Of a DNA stretch of 64,000 bases, positions 35,201-45,529 are shown piece after piece (the first letter of the stretch is position 1; each line of letters opens with the position of its first letter). This stretch comes from Microcoleus sp. FACHB-1515 (lineage in GTDB: Bacteria; Cyanobacteriota; Cyanobacteriia; Elainellales; Elainellaceae). Location of the stretch: the NCBI RefSeq assembly GCF_014696105.1, contig NZ_JACJPO010000038.1, positions 186,001 through 250,000 on the forward strand, read 5' to 3'. The position numbers were made by a program, and so were the translations under genes. The notes beneath the pieces are model-generated. The model saw only the letters and a list, made by a program, of their open reading frames with translations, searched no databases and was not told the DNA's origin.

Positions 35201-38200
35201 AAGCGGCGGTTAAACTCTAGGACGACTCGCGATTCCCCAGAGAAATTCGTTGAGCTACGCAGCAGAAATTCATCGCTGAGGCGATAGCGCAAACCGACCT
35301 GAGTGGGTTCGGGCGTGGTGAGAAATTGCAGCACGGAGGCGGATAGATTGGGCGTGATGTCTACGCCAATTTCGGCAGCGAGGCCAAAGTTGGCTTGGCC
35401 TTCGTCGTTGGTGATTGACGTGGGGAACAAGCGGAATTCGCTGAGGCCAAGCGTGTTGCCGATGAAGTTTTGGACGCGCGTAAGCAGCGCTGATCCGGCG
35501 AGGTTGGCAAGTGCCAAGGTCGTGTCGCCTCGACCCAACGTATCGACGAAACTGCCGCCGATCAAGGCGAGGATTTCGTTTTGCGATCGCCCCGGACTGC
35601 TGCTTAGCTCCAAGTTGCGGCCAAGCTGACTGGCGCGGCCTGTAACTCTTGCCTGCACGCGCACCGTTTGCAGTGAGCCAAATTCGCTAGCGGGAATCGC
35701 GCTAACTTCCGACGAGGCAAACGGCGTGAAAGACGTGATCTGTGTGGGCGTACTGGTAACTTCGGGAACAGAGGTGACGAGGGTGATGTTGAGTTCTGGA
35801 TCGAGGCCTTGATTCGGGGTAAAAGTGGCGGTTTGGGGAAAGCGGCGATCGAGGTTGAACTGCGTTGTGAACAAATTCACCTGCCCGCCGCGCAGTTCGA
35901 TCGTGCCGTTGGCTTCGAGGTCGCGGAAGTTGTCGAGCGAGCCGTTGACAAGCAGATCGCCTCTGGCTAGAAAATTTAGAACGGGCTGACGCGTAATCAG
36001 CAGCGCATCGCCCAAGGTGATTTGCAGATTGTTGAGCGCGGGAGCCGTAAAGAGCGGGGCGTTGGCTTCAGCAGTTGGGGTTTCTGTCGTGGCGGGGGCG
36101 GCAGTATCCGGCAGGGAAACGCGCCCCTGACTGAGGGTGATGTTGCCGCCGATCAGCGGAGCAAGCGCGGCTCCAGCAATGTTGACTTCTCCGCTGACGT
36201 TGCCGTTGTAGAGTCCTTTGTAGTTGAGTGTGAGGTCGTTTAGCTTAACAATAAGCGGCGAAACGGTATCGGAAGTAGGAGCGTCGTTGGGATCGAAGAT
36301 GGGCAAAACACCGATCGCGGTAACAAAGCCGCTGCCAATGTCACCGCGAAAGGCTTCCACCTGAATGCGGCTGCGGTTGAACTGGATGCGCCCAGAAGCG
36401 TTGGTGAGCGGTTCGGGTAAGGCTTGAGCCGTGAAGGTGGCGTTCTCGAAGCGGGCAGTTCCCTCCGCGATCGGATTCAATGCCGTGCCGCGCACTTGCA
36501 GATTAACGCTGCCTTCGCCGCCTTCCCAGGCCACCTGATTTTGGAAGAGGTTGAGCAGCGCGAGTCCTTCATCCTGCACGTTCACATCGAGGCTGATCGC
36601 GTCGCTGTCGGGAAACACGGTCATGAACGGAAAGCGGTAGGGAAGGCTGCCTGCGATCGTCAAGGGCTGCGGTTCCTCGACAACCACGCGCCCCTCAAAG
36701 TTCAATCGCGCATCGTTGTAGCTAAAGAAGCTGGTGGCTTCTTGGACAGGCGTACCGTTGAGGCTGCCCTCCGCCAAGCTAAATTCTCCGGTTGCCTGCG
36801 GATTGCGGAAGCTGCCTGAAACGGTTGCAGTTGCATTGATCTGACCGTCAACATCCAGCGGCGTGTCAAAGAAGTCGCGCACTAAAGCGGCGGGAACCTG
36901 CTGCGCCTGAAGCTGTCCGGACTGCGCTTCGCCGCCGACGCTGCCCGAAAAGCTGAGGAACGAATCGGGATTTTCAACGCGATCGCCCGCCTCCAGATAG
37001 CTAAAGCCCTGCAAGCGCAACGGCAACACGGTCAACTCGCCGTTTTCAAACGTGCCGTCTGCCAGGATGACGCGATCGACTCCATATTCGCCGTAGCGCC
37101 AGTCTTGACCTTCCAGGTTGAAGCTGGCTATAATGCCCGATCGGGCTGAAGCGGCGATGTCAATTTCGCCTGTGAATGCACCGTTCAACGTTGCCAGATC
37201 TGGCAGGATTTGCGCGTCTTCTTGCTGTTGTCGCTGCGCTCGCAGAACGTCGATTTCTGCCAAGCGGCGCAGTTGGGTAATCAGCGCGGCGCCGGGTGAA
37301 CCGACTGGAACAAGGTCAAGCGCATCGGCGGAATCGTAGGTGGGCAGTTCCAGTCCGCGTCCAAAATCTTCGTAGTCAAAAAATTGCAGGGCAGTGAGAA
37401 TATCTTCAATTCGTCCTTGGTCGGCAGTGATTTTGCCTTGAAACTGTGGATCATTGCCGCCAGAAAAGTTTCCGGCCAGCAAATAGCGGCTGTTGTTGAA
37501 GCGCAGTTCTCCGTTGGAAATGACGCCCGCGCCGTTGGCGTAGCGAAATTCGGCCACTAAGCTGTCCGGTGTAGATTCCTCTTGAATCGCGTTGAGATAG
37601 CCCAAGCGCGGCTGTGCGATCGCCACCCGGCCTTCTGCCGCAAACGTGTTGAGGTTGACATTGAAGTCGCCGTTGAGCGTGCCGCCAATTGTGCCCAACG
37701 TTGCAACAGGACGCAAATTCAGCACGTCCAGCGGAAAGTTTGCGACCGAGGCAATCAGCCGATCGCCCACTGTGCGCCCCTGCGCGATCGTCGTGTCTTG
37801 CTGAATCAGAAATTCGATCGGGCGGTTGCGTGAATCAAGCTGGGCATAGATGCGATCGCGATCGCCGCGCAAATCGACCACTGAAGTTTGTCCGCCATAG
37901 CGGACGCTGCCCGCCAATCGATCTTCAAAGGCAAGGCTGTTGTTGACGACGAGATTTTGCAAAGCCAACTGACCAATGGCGGCAGGTGCGCTAGGTGTGC
38001 CGCTGATCCGGCCTTGGAAATCAGCGAGTCCCGCAACCTGAACGTTGTTGGGCAGGGTGACAGGTAGATCGGCCAGGTTGTAATCTTGCAGGCCGAGATT
38101 GATGTCAAAGCGAGAAATGGCGGGCGTTTGGGTTGCCACAAAGACAACGCCATTGGCTCTGAGGCCGGGAGCGGTGGCGGAATCGATTTGCAGCCGATCG

Positions 38201-40416
38201 CCCAGCCAGCGAATTGAAGCGGTGAGCGGACGATCAATCTGTGCCAAGCCTTGCGACAGTTGCACCTGACCCGCCGCCCGAATCGTTGCGAGAGACGGAT
38301 TTGCGAGTGTGCCGCTGACACGTAGATTGCTACCAAGTTCGCCGCGCAGATTGGGAGAGAAAGCAGCAAGGGCGACGTTGCTCGCTTGTACGGTCGCGTT
38401 CCAGAGGCCACTTGCGATCGCCACATTGCCCGCTACGCGCCCGCCTGCCAAGTTCGCAATTTGATATTGGCCTTGCGCCTGAATTGCGTTGGGCGAAAAG
38501 TCGCTCAGCCGTCCAGCGACGCGAAAATTGCCGCCGAGTGAGCCAGAAGCAAGGCTTGGATTAAAGCGATTGAGGGCAACTTGGCTGGCAGAGGCAACGG
38601 CATTCCAGCGGCCATTGGCGATCGTGCCCTGCCCGACGATGCGTCCGCCTGCGAAGTTGTCAATGCGAAAGTTGCTGCTGCCGCGAATCGTGTCGGGGCT
38701 GAAGTTGGTGAGCGTTCCGGCAAGCTGAAAGTCGCCATTGAGTGCGCCAGAGAGGTTCGATCGAAATTGATTCAGCGGCACTTGGGCAATTTGGCCGTTG
38801 GCATTCCAGCGACCATTGGCAACTTCGCCTTCGCCCAAGATGCGCCCGCCCGCCACGCGAATTTCGGTATTGCGAAAGCGGACGTTGCTGCCGCGAATTT
38901 GCGCTTCGCCCGTTGTCGGGTAGGTGGCCTGCAACGCCTGAAAGCGCACGTTCGTTTGAAAATTGCTGAACGTGCCCTCAACGCTGGCTGTGGCGGCGAT
39001 CGCGCCTAATCTTACATTTGGATTGTTGAAGCCGTAGCTGCGGGCGATCGCATCTCCGGGCGCGTTGGTCGTGTTGAAGCGAAAGGCAACCGTTTCGTCG
39101 CGAAAGCCGATCGTGCCACTGCCCTGCACCACGCCGCCGCCGCTGGGAACCGCCGTAATTTGATCGAACGTTAGCGCTTGTGGCGTGACGCGAAAGTTGG
39201 TGGTGAGGCGATCGAAGCGGAGGCGATCGGCCTGAGCTGAACGAATCGATCGCGCTGTTCCGGTCAGCAGCGGGCGATCAATTTCTCCCGTGATGCGGAC
39301 ATCGCCTTGAAACACACCGGAAAGGGCGATCGGCGTTTTCAAGTTAAAGGTGCGAAGCAGGTTGGGAACCGTCACCGATGCCGCTTGCGCCCTCAGGTCA
39401 TAGCCTTCCTCAAAGTCAAGGCTACCGCTGAGTTCAGCCGGAATTTCGCCATACAGCCCGCTCAGTTCTTCAAAGAAAATTCGCTGATCGACAAATCGCA
39501 AGCGGCCTGCCACCTGCCGAAATTCGTTCGGCACTTCGGCAATTTTGGCCGACACGCCTTGTCCCTGCACCGTGCCGTTGACGGCGATCGGATTGTCGGG
39601 CTGATAGTCGATCGTCAAGTTGCCGCCAACCTGTCCGGCCTGCAAGCGAATCGGCAGGGGCAATAAGGCGCTGACATCGGCGGCCTGCAAGTTTTCTCCC
39701 TGGATGGAGACGCGAGTGCGATCGATCGTGCGATCGGTTTCGCCCTTCAGGGTTAAGCTGCCACCCGTCGCGATCGCGCCGTTCGCTTCAAAGAAAATTT
39801 TTTGATTTTGGTTTTGCAGATTGGCGCTGCCGTTGACGTTTTGCAGCGTGATGGTGCGAGCGGTTGCTCCCGGTTCATTCGCCTCGGCACTCACGGCAGG
39901 CGACGGTTCAAGCGTCAAGGTGGCCTGACGAAATCGAATCGTGTCGAGTTCGGTTTTGATGATGCCGCGTGAATCTTGAGTTGTCACCTGCGTACTGATC
40001 CAGCGACCGTCCGGCGTTTGATCGACAAAAATATCGGGGCGCAGCAGCGTGATGTCCAGACCGAGGCGGCGCGTCCAGATTACATCCCACAGATTAAAGC
40101 TGACCTCAACCGCATCGACAGTGACGCGATCGCGGTCATTCGCTGTTGGCGGCAGAATTGATTCGCCAAACCGCAATCCGGTCAGCGTTACCTGCTCCAC
40201 TTCTCCGAGATCCAGCGGACGATTGAGGGTTTGCGACAGATTGGTTTCGACCAGCGGAGCGAGGCGCTCTTGAATAAACGTCCATGCCCACCACGCGCCG
40301 ATCGCGCCCGCAGCTAGCGTTACACCTCCAGAAATCAGGGCGGCTCGCAGCAGCATCAGCCGCCAGCGATGGAAATGGGGTTGTGGCTCTTGGTCAGGCG
40401 GTGAAGAATGCGGCAT
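35197..40416 (-). CDS. TamB-type translocation/assembly module protein (DUF490)
   Basis: A 1739-residue envelope protein. One N-terminal span (LMLLRAALISGGVTLAAGAIG) anchors it in the inner membrane. A very long beta-rich region follows, with repeated blocks such as FRVAGRLSDFSPNAI and GRVAGNVAIASGLWNA, which should form a hydrophobic groove of the bridge-like lipid-transfer type. The C-terminal TamB/DUF490 domain (VRVQARVTGRASQLGRNLELSSSPGRSQNEILALIGG) ends in LRYRLSDEFLLRSSTN and a terminal Phe, as expected for contact with an Omp85 barrel. Cyanobacterial TamB is related to chloroplast TIC236. The likely role is lipid transport or outer-membrane protein assembly. Confidence 0.93.
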   Translation of the reverse strand: MPHSSPPDQEPQPHFHRWRLMLLRAALISGGVTLAAGAIGAWWAWTFIQERLAPLVETNLSQTLNRPLDLGEVEQVTLTGLRFGESILPPTANDRDRVTVDAVEVSFNLWDVIWTRRLGLDITLLRPDIFVDQTPDGRWISTQVTTQDSRGIIKTELDTIRFRQATLTLEPSPAVSAEANEPGATARTITLQNVNGSANLQNQNQKIFFEANGAIATGGSLTLKGETDRTIDRTRVSIQGENLQAADVSALLPLPIRLQAGQVGGNLTIDYQPDNPIAVNGTVQGQGVSAKIAEVPNEFRQVAGRLRFVDQRIFFEELSGLYGEIPAELSGSLDFEEGYDLRAQAASVTVPNLLRTFNLKTPIALSGVFQGDVRITGEIDRPLLTGTARSIRSAQADRLRFDRLTTNFRVTPQALTFDQITAVPSGGGVVQGSGTIGFRDETVAFRFNTTNAPGDAIARSYGFNNPNVRLGAIAATASVEGTFSNFQTNVRFQALQATYPTTGEAQIRGSNVRFRNTEIRVAGGRILGEGEVANGRWNANGQIAQVPLNQFRSNLSGALNGDFQLAGTLTNFSPDTIRGSSNFRIDNFAGGRIVGQGTIANGRWNAVASASQVALNRFNPSLASGSLGGNFRVAGRLSDFSPNAIQAQGQYQIANLAGGRVAGNVAIASGLWNATVQASNVALAAFSPNLRGELGSNLRVSGTLANPSLATIRAAGQVQLSQGLAQIDRPLTASIRWLGDRLQIDSATAPGLRANGVVFVATQTPAISRFDINLGLQDYNLADLPVTLPNNVQVAGLADFQGRISGTPSAPAAIGQLALQNLVVNNSLAFEDRLAGSVRYGGQTSVVDLRGDRDRIYAQLDSRNRPIEFLIQQDTTIAQGRTVGDRLIASVANFPLDVLNLRPVATLGTIGGTLNGDFNVNLNTFAAEGRVAIAQPRLGYLNAIQEESTPDSLVAEFRYANGAGVISNGELRFNNSRYLLAGNFSGGNDPQFQGKITADQGRIEDILTALQFFDYEDFGRGLELPTYDSADALDLVPVGSPGAALITQLRRLAEIDVLRAQRQQQEDAQILPDLATLNGAFTGEIDIAASARSGIIASFNLEGQDWRYGEYGVDRVILADGTFENGELTVLPLRLQGFSYLEAGDRVENPDSFLSFSGSVGGEAQSGQLQAQQVPAALVRDFFDTPLDVDGQINATATVSGSFRNPQATGEFSLAEGSLNGTPVQEATSFFSYNDARLNFEGRVVVEEPQPLTIAGSLPYRFPFMTVFPDSDAISLDVNVQDEGLALLNLFQNQVAWEGGEGSVNLQVRGTALNPIAEGTARFENATFTAQALPEPLTNASGRIQFNRSRIQVEAFRGDIGSGFVTAIGVLPIFDPNDAPTSDTVSPLIVKLNDLTLNYKGLYNGNVSGEVNIAGAALAPLIGGNITLSQGRVSLPDTAAPATTETPTAEANAPLFTAPALNNLQITLGDALLITRQPVLNFLARGDLLVNGSLDNFRDLEANGTIELRGGQVNLFTTQFNLDRRFPQTATFTPNQGLDPELNITLVTSVPEVTSTPTQITSFTPFASSEVSAIPASEFGSLQTVRVQARVTGRASQLGRNLELSSSPGRSQNEILALIGGSFVDTLGRGDTTLALANLAGSALLTRVQNFIGNTLGLSEFRLFPTSITNDEGQANFGLAAEIGVDITPNLSASVLQFLTTPEPTQVGLRYRLSDEFLLRSSTNFSGESRVVLEFNRRF

Positions 40417-40697
40417 GCGGTTGGGACATCAACAGAAGACGATCGGGCATCCGGGGAACGAAACACTAAATCTACTTCGATTGAGTGATGAATCGATTCG
40501 CTTAAAAATTTAACCTAGAACGCCGCGTTGCATGTGGATTCTGCAACTTAGTGAAATTTACCTGTTTGAAGAATTCTGGCAGTCGAGCAAGCGTTTTTTC
40601 TTGCAAAATCTTTCCTAAGGGTCATCGATCGCTCTATCGCTATCGAGGCGTAGACTGATACAATCTGGGGATCAACGCTCTAAACGTCGGAGATTGC

Positions 40698-41051
40698 ATG
40701 GAACCAGGCGATTCTGTACCGTCAGAAGTTGTGCAGCAAGTAGCTGAATATTTCAGCGTTCTGAGTGAACCGATGCGACTGCGGCTGCTCAATCTGCTTC
40801 GAGACGGCGAGAAATGCGTTCAGGATTTAGTTGAAGCGACCGCGACCAGTCAGGCAAACGTTTCCAAGCATCTCAAAGTCATGCTGCAAGCGGGGATTCT
40901 CACACGGCGCAGCGAAGGCACATCTGCCTATTACCGAGTAGAAGACGATTTGATTTTTGAGCTTTGCAACCTGGTGTGCGATCGCATTGCCACCCGCATC
41001 GAAGAGCAAGCCCGCTATTTCCGCGCCTTTACGCTCAGCCGCAACCAGTAA
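40698..41051 (+). CDS. ArsR-family winged-helix regulator
   Basis: A 117-residue protein: SEPMRLRLLNLLRDGEKCVQDLVEATATSQANVSKHLKVMLQAGILTRRSEGTSAYYRV is a complete ArsR winged helix. There is one Cys in the alpha3 region (GEKCV) and one near the C-terminus (ELCNLVCDR has two), but not the ELCVCD metal site of classical ArsR/SmtB, so the signal it senses is unclear. GGAG sits before the ATG. It lies 200 nt upstream of the efflux operon on the same strand. Confidence 0.88.
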   Translation: MEPGDSVPSEVVQQVAEYFSVLSEPMRLRLLNLLRDGEKCVQDLVEATATSQANVSKHLKVMLQAGILTRRSEGTSAYYRVEDDLIFELCNLVCDRIATRIEEQARYFRAFTLSRNQ

Positions 41052-41249
41052 GCGATCGCGTTTCGTTCCCCAAAGCAGCAAGCGTCTCTCGCAAAGGTGA
41101 GGCGCGATCGTTCCGGCTGCAATTCAATCAATTCATGAGAGGTTGAGCCTTGCACGCTTGATCTCCGCCTGTGGGCGTTCGTAATTTTGCTGCCACAGCA
41201 TGATTCTAACTATTGATAGATTCAATGCGTTTAGTATTTACTGAACGAA

Positions 41250-41819
41250 ATGAACATCGCTAGAATAGAAACATCACAAATTATAAAGATTTTTAACGTG
41301 AAGCCTGTAGAGCTATCGTCTGTTGCACCCGCCTCGATCGAGCCGCCACCCGAACGATCGCCGCAAGCGCAGTTCGTGGAAGATGTCGGCGTCATGTTTG
41401 AAGCCGTTGGACTGCCGCGCATGGCCGGACGAATTTTGGGCTGGCTGCTGGTTTCAGTTCCCGCTCAGCAGTCGCTCAGCGAAATTGCCGAAGTATTGCA
41501 GGCGAGCAAAGGCTCGATCAGCATGATGACGCGCTTGCTCATTCAAGTGGGTCTGATCGAGCGGATTAGTCTACCCGGCGATCGCCGCGATTATTTTCAG
41601 ATTAAACCGCACGCCTGGACACAGATGTCGCAGCAGCGGATGACGCAAATTACCGCTTTTCGAGAACTGGCCGATCGCGGACTCGCTCTGCTGGCCGACC
41701 AAGGCCCACATCAGCAAATGCGACTCCAAGAAATGCGCGACATTCATGCGTTCTGGGAGCGCGAACTGCCGCTTCTGCACGATCGCTGGCTGCGCGAGCA
41801 AACTTCCGACTCTCAATAA
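41250..41819 (+). CDS. GbsR/MarR-family regulator of the adjacent efflux operon
   Basis: A 189-residue winged-helix protein: LPRMAGRILGWLLVSVPAQQSLSEIAEVLQASKGSISMMTRLLIQVGLIERISLPGDRRDYF. This matches the GbsR/MarR group, followed by a helical dimerisation region. It ends 20 nt before the HlyD-type gene, so it is probably the first gene of that operon and its regulator. The N-terminal 40 residues are low-complexity and the true start could be a GTG about 16 codons in. Confidence 0.85.
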   Translation: MNIARIETSQIIKIFNVKPVELSSVAPASIEPPPERSPQAQFVEDVGVMFEAVGLPRMAGRILGWLLVSVPAQQSLSEIAEVLQASKGSISMMTRLLIQVGLIERISLPGDRRDYFQIKPHAWTQMSQQRMTQITAFRELADRGLALLADQGPHQQMRLQEMRDIHAFWERELPLLHDRWLREQTSDSQ

Positions 41820-41839
41820 TTCCCTACCTCACACGGCTC

Positions 41840-43183
41840 ATGCAACTCTCTATGTTTGACAAAAAACGTCGCCCGACTCCTTGGCTGGCGGGTCTGCTGG
41901 CGATCGGTCTGATTGGCAGTGCCGCCACTGGCGCGATCGTGATTCGCAACCGCAACGCCACCCCAGACATTGCTGCGCTCACTGAGTCCGTGCAGTCGCA
42001 GCCCTTAACCGTGCGAATTACGGCCAGCGGCGACGTGAAACCCATCCAAACCGTCAACCTCAGTCCCAAAAGCGCCGGAATTCTCGCTGAGCTTTATGTG
42101 CAGCAGGGCGATCGCGTTTCCCAAGGGCAAATCATTGCCCGCATGGAAAACGCAGACATCGTCGCTGAAATTGAGCAGGCCAGAGCCAGAGTTGCCCAAG
42201 CCCAAGCGCGACTCAGTCAGGTGCGATCGGGCAATCGACCCGAAGAAATTTCCAGAGGCCAAGCCGCCGTTGCCCAAGCCGAAGCGAGAGTCCGAGAAGC
42301 GCAATCGCGACTGGCGCTGGCCGAAGATCGCGTTGAGCGGAATCGATCGCTTGCTGACGCCGGAGCCATCTCGCAAGACACGCTCAACCAGGTGATCAGC
42401 GAAGCCGAAACCGCCCGCGCCACCGTCACCCAACTGCAAGCCGGAGTCCGCGAATCGCGCGAAAGCCTGCAACTGTTGCAAAGCGGCAGCCGCGCTGAGG
42501 AAATCCAAGAAGCCCAAGCGCAACTGCAAGAAGCGATCGCCAACCTGCGAACCGTCGAAGTCCGCCAATCGGACACGGTGATTCGCGCTCCCTTTGGGGG
42601 AATTATTACCCAGCGCTATGCCAGCGAAGGCGCATTCGTTTCGCCCGCCACGTCTGCTTCTGCCGAACAGTCCGGAACTTCAACCGCGATCGTCGCCCTT
42701 GCCCAGGGGCTTGAAGTCGTTGCAGAAGTCCCCGAAGTTGACATTCAGCAGCTTCGACCCAATCAGCCCGTCGAAATCGTCGCGGATGCTTTTCCCGATG
42801 ATGTCTTTCGCGGTCGCGTCCGCCTGATTGCCCCCGAAGCCGTCGTTCGCCAAAACGTCACCTCCTTTGAAGTGCGCGTTTCCCTCGAAACCGGACAAGA
42901 CAAACTGCTCTCCGGCATGAACGTCGATCTCACCTTCCTAGGCGAAGAAGTCGATAACGCGATTACTGTTCCGATCGGCGCGATCGTCACCGCCCAAGGT
43001 CAAACCGGAGTCCTCGTCCCCGACGAAAACAACGAAGCCACCTTTCGCCCCGTCACCCTCGGCACGGCAGTCGGAGACCAAACCCAAATCCTCGAAGGAC
43101 TGCAACCGGGCGATCGCATCTTCACCGCCCCGCCGCCCGGATGGAGCATTGAGGATATCGATCCGGCGAAGGTGGAAGAGTAG
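41840..43183 (+). CDS. HlyD/MacA-type periplasmic adaptor of an ABC efflux system
   Basis: A 447-residue membrane fusion protein. It has an N-terminal span (WLAGLLAIGLIGSAATGAI) and a barrel-lipoyl half (GDVKPIQTVNLSPKSAGILAELYVQQGDRVSQGQIIARM). A long Ala/Gln/Glu coiled coil runs over about residues 110-245, followed by the second lipoyl half (TVIRAPFGGIITQRYASEGAFV), then beta-barrel and membrane-proximal domains. It should bridge the MacB-like permease to an outer-membrane TolC channel, which is not in the window. It follows the GbsR regulator by 20 nt. An ATG five codons later (MFDKKRR) is an equally good start. Confidence 0.92.
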   Translation: MQLSMFDKKRRPTPWLAGLLAIGLIGSAATGAIVIRNRNATPDIAALTESVQSQPLTVRITASGDVKPIQTVNLSPKSAGILAELYVQQGDRVSQGQIIARMENADIVAEIEQARARVAQAQARLSQVRSGNRPEEISRGQAAVAQAEARVREAQSRLALAEDRVERNRSLADAGAISQDTLNQVISEAETARATVTQLQAGVRESRESLQLLQSGSRAEEIQEAQAQLQEAIANLRTVEVRQSDTVIRAPFGGIITQRYASEGAFVSPATSASAEQSGTSTAIVALAQGLEVVAEVPEVDIQQLRPNQPVEIVADAFPDDVFRGRVRLIAPEAVVRQNVTSFEVRVSLETGQDKLLSGMNVDLTFLGEEVDNAITVPIGAIVTAQGQTGVLVPDENNEATFRPVTLGTAVGDQTQILEGLQPGDRIFTAPPPGWSIEDIDPAKVEE

Positions 43184-43542
43184 GGGTGTGGGTGTGGGGT
43201 GTGGGCGTAAAGGCAGACTGACCAACAGGCAACGGTTCGGAAAACCCAGGTCGCGGTCGGCACAGCCAATGCGAAGCGCCACATTGCCACCCACGAGTAG
43301 CCCCTTGCGTAGGGTGCATGGGAGGACTCTCCCTGCCGGGGTTGGAGGTGTGGAGGAGGGGTGGCCCTAGCCTCCACTGGCTCGGAAACCAAAAGCAATC
43401 CAACCTCGAAAAATTTGTTATCTGAAGTTTGAAACCCTGGAAAGCCCCCTAAATCCCCCATGAATGGGGGACTTTGAACTTGAGATTTGTTTGATTGCAG
43501 GAAGAAATTGATTGAACGTGAATTCTTAAAAGTCGCCACACT
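43184..43542. repeat. Non-coding interspersed repeats inside the efflux operon
   Basis: A 359-nt insertion-like stretch between the adaptor and permease genes. It starts with a G/T-rich run (GGTGTGGGTGTGGGGTGTG). A GC-rich segment with no convincing coding potential follows. Near 43443-43480 there is a CCCCCTAAATCCCCC / GGGGG hairpin-like motif followed by ACTTTGA, which I recognise as a very common cyanobacterial interspersed sequence. No transposase remnant is visible. Confidence 0.6.
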
Positions 43543-44760
43543 ATGGACATCCTCGAAAGCATGAAAATGGCTGTCAAAACCTTGACCGCCAATCGCGTCC
43601 GCAGCAGCCTCACCATGTTGGGCATCATCATCGGCAACGCCTCCGTGATCACAATGGTCGGAGTTGGACAAGGCGCACAGCGCTACGCAGCCGGACAATT
43701 TGAATCTTTGGGACCAAACGTCCTGTTCGTCATTCCCGGCAGCGACGAAGACGATGTTCGATCGAACGACGAAATTCGATCGCTCACCCTTGAAGACGCG
43801 AACGCGATCGCCGCCCAAGTTCCCACCGTCAGCGCTGTCGCCCCGCAGCTTCAATCGCAACAGCAGCTTAGCTTCCGCAACAGAACCACCAGTTCGATCA
43901 TTACCGGAACCGTTCCCGACTTCTCGATCGTCCGCAGCTTTGAAGTCGATCGCGGTCGTTTCCTGAGCGATCTCGATGTCCAGCGCAGCAATCGCGTCGT
44001 CGCCCTCGGTTCAGACCTCGCCCGCAACTTGTTTGGCAGCACCAATCCGATCGGAGAGCAAATCCGCATCAAAAACATCAGCTTTGAAGTCGTCGGCGTG
44101 ATGGCCTCGAAAGGCGCATTTTTGGGAGACAACCAGGATGATGTTGCCTTCATTCCGATCACGACGATGACCAGCCGAATTACCGGAAACACGTCGCCCT
44201 ACGGAACCGCCGTCACCTTCATTTCGGCCACCGCCCGCGACGAACAATCAATGGAAGCCGCACAGTTTCAAATCGAAAATTTGCTGCGCCTGCGTCACCA
44301 AATCGTGAATGAAGATGACTTCACCGTGCGATCGCAACAAGACGCGCTCGAAATTGTCGGCAACGTCACCAACGCCTTGACGCTAATGCTGGCCGCGATC
44401 GCCGCCATTTCCCTGCTCGTCGGCGGCATCGGCATCATGAACATCATGCTGGTTTCCGTGCGCGAACGGACGCAGGAGATCGGTCTGCGAAAGGCGATCG
44501 GTGCCTCCCAGCAAGACATTCTGGTGCAGTTCATGATTGAAGCCGTGATTCTCTCCGCCTTGGGCGGCTTGGTCGGAACTGCGATCGGCGTTGGTGGCGT
44601 CACCTTGGTTGGCATGTTCACCCCGCTTGAAGCAGGCGTTTCCCCGATCGCCGTTGCCTTGGCAGTCGGCGTTTCTGGCGGCATCGGCTTATTCTTTGGC
44701 GTTGTGCCCGCCCGCCAAGCCGCAAAACTTGACCCGATCGTTGCCCTTCGCAGTGCCTAA
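43543..44760 (+). CDS. MacB-type ABC transporter permease
   Basis: A 405-residue MacB/FtsX-fold permease: one N-terminal span (VRSSLTMLGIIIGNASVITMVGVG), a large periplasmic domain (about 50-280), and three C-terminal spans including AAIAAISLLVGGIGIMNIMLVSVRERTQEIGLRKAIGA, the hallmark segment. There is no fused ATPase, which is encoded by the next gene. Together with the HlyD-type adaptor it should form a tripartite exporter for a small molecule or peptide. Identity of the substrate cannot be inferred. Confidence 0.93.
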   Translation: MDILESMKMAVKTLTANRVRSSLTMLGIIIGNASVITMVGVGQGAQRYAAGQFESLGPNVLFVIPGSDEDDVRSNDEIRSLTLEDANAIAAQVPTVSAVAPQLQSQQQLSFRNRTTSSIITGTVPDFSIVRSFEVDRGRFLSDLDVQRSNRVVALGSDLARNLFGSTNPIGEQIRIKNISFEVVGVMASKGAFLGDNQDDVAFIPITTMTSRITGNTSPYGTAVTFISATARDEQSMEAAQFQIENLLRLRHQIVNEDDFTVRSQQDALEIVGNVTNALTLMLAAIAAISLLVGGIGIMNIMLVSVRERTQEIGLRKAIGASQQDILVQFMIEAVILSALGGLVGTAIGVGGVTLVGMFTPLEAGVSPIAVALAVGVSGGIGLFFGVVPARQAAKLDPIVALRSA

Positions 44761-44779
44761 GCCTTCTAAGCAAACAGCC

Positions 44780-45493
44780 ATGCAAAAAATCATTCAGCTT
44801 GAACATATTTCCAAAATCTACGGTGCAGGCAATACCGAAGTCCGCGCCCTGCTAGACGTAAATTTAATCGTCGAATCCGGCGAATACTGCGCGATCATGG
44901 GGCCATCCGGTTCAGGAAAATCAACCGCGATGAACGTGATTGGCTGTCTCGATCGCCCCACCGACGGCCAGTATTACCTCGACGGCGAAGATGTTGCCCA
45001 GCTTGAAGACGACCAGCTTGCCCATATTCGCAACCGCAAAATCGGCTTTGTGTTTCAGCAATTTCATTTGCTGCCGCAGCTTAGCGCGATCGAAAACGTG
45101 ATGCTGCCGATGGTGTATGCCGGAGTTCCCACGCAGGAACGGCGCGATCGAGCCGCCGAAGCCTTAACCCGTGTGGGATTGGCAAATCGGCTGAACAATC
45201 GACCCAATCAGCTATCGGGCGGACAGCAGCAGCGGGTCGCGATTGCACGAGCGATCGTCAATCGTCCGGTTTTGCTGCTGGCGGATGAACCAACGGGCGC
45301 ACTCGATTCGCACACGACGCAAGAAGTGATGAACATTTTTGCCGAACTCAACGCCAGCGGCATGACGGTCGTGATGGTGACGCACGAACCGGAAGTCGCT
45401 CGCCTGACGCATCGCGTCGTCTGGTTCCGTGATGGTCAAGTGATTCACTCGCATCTCGCGCCGACGGAACTGGCGCAGGTTGCAGCAGTTTAA
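44780..45493 (+). CDS. MacB/LolD-type ABC transporter ATP-binding protein
   Basis: A 237-residue nucleotide-binding domain that powers the preceding permease. Walker [11 protein letters not shown]-loop [11 protein letters not shown], signature LSGGQQQR, Walker [13 protein letters not shown] and switch His in VTHEPEVA are all present. I used the ATG at 44780, 19 nt after the permease stop. The frame is open 63 codons upstream, inside the permease gene, but that part is not ABC sequence. Confidence 0.95.
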   Translation: MQKIIQLEHISKIYGAGNTEVRALLDVNLIVESGEYCAIMGPSGSGKSTAMNVIGCLDRPTDGQYYLDGEDVAQLEDDQLAHIRNRKIGFVFQQFHLLPQLSAIENVMLPMVYAGVPTQERRDRAAEALTRVGLANRLNNRPNQLSGGQQQRVAIARAIVNRPVLLLADEPTGALDSHTTQEVMNIFAELNASGMTVVMVTHEPEVARLTHRVVWFRDGQVIHSHLAPTELAQVAAV

Positions 45494-45529
45494 GGTCAAA
45501 ATTGCTATAGTGAATTCCTCGATCGCGCC

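Noticed and set aside
43184-43440. Degenerate transposase or protein gene between the HlyD and MacB genes
   Set aside because: No frame shows a transposase motif, and the open frames on both strands are low-complexity reads of GC-rich sequence.
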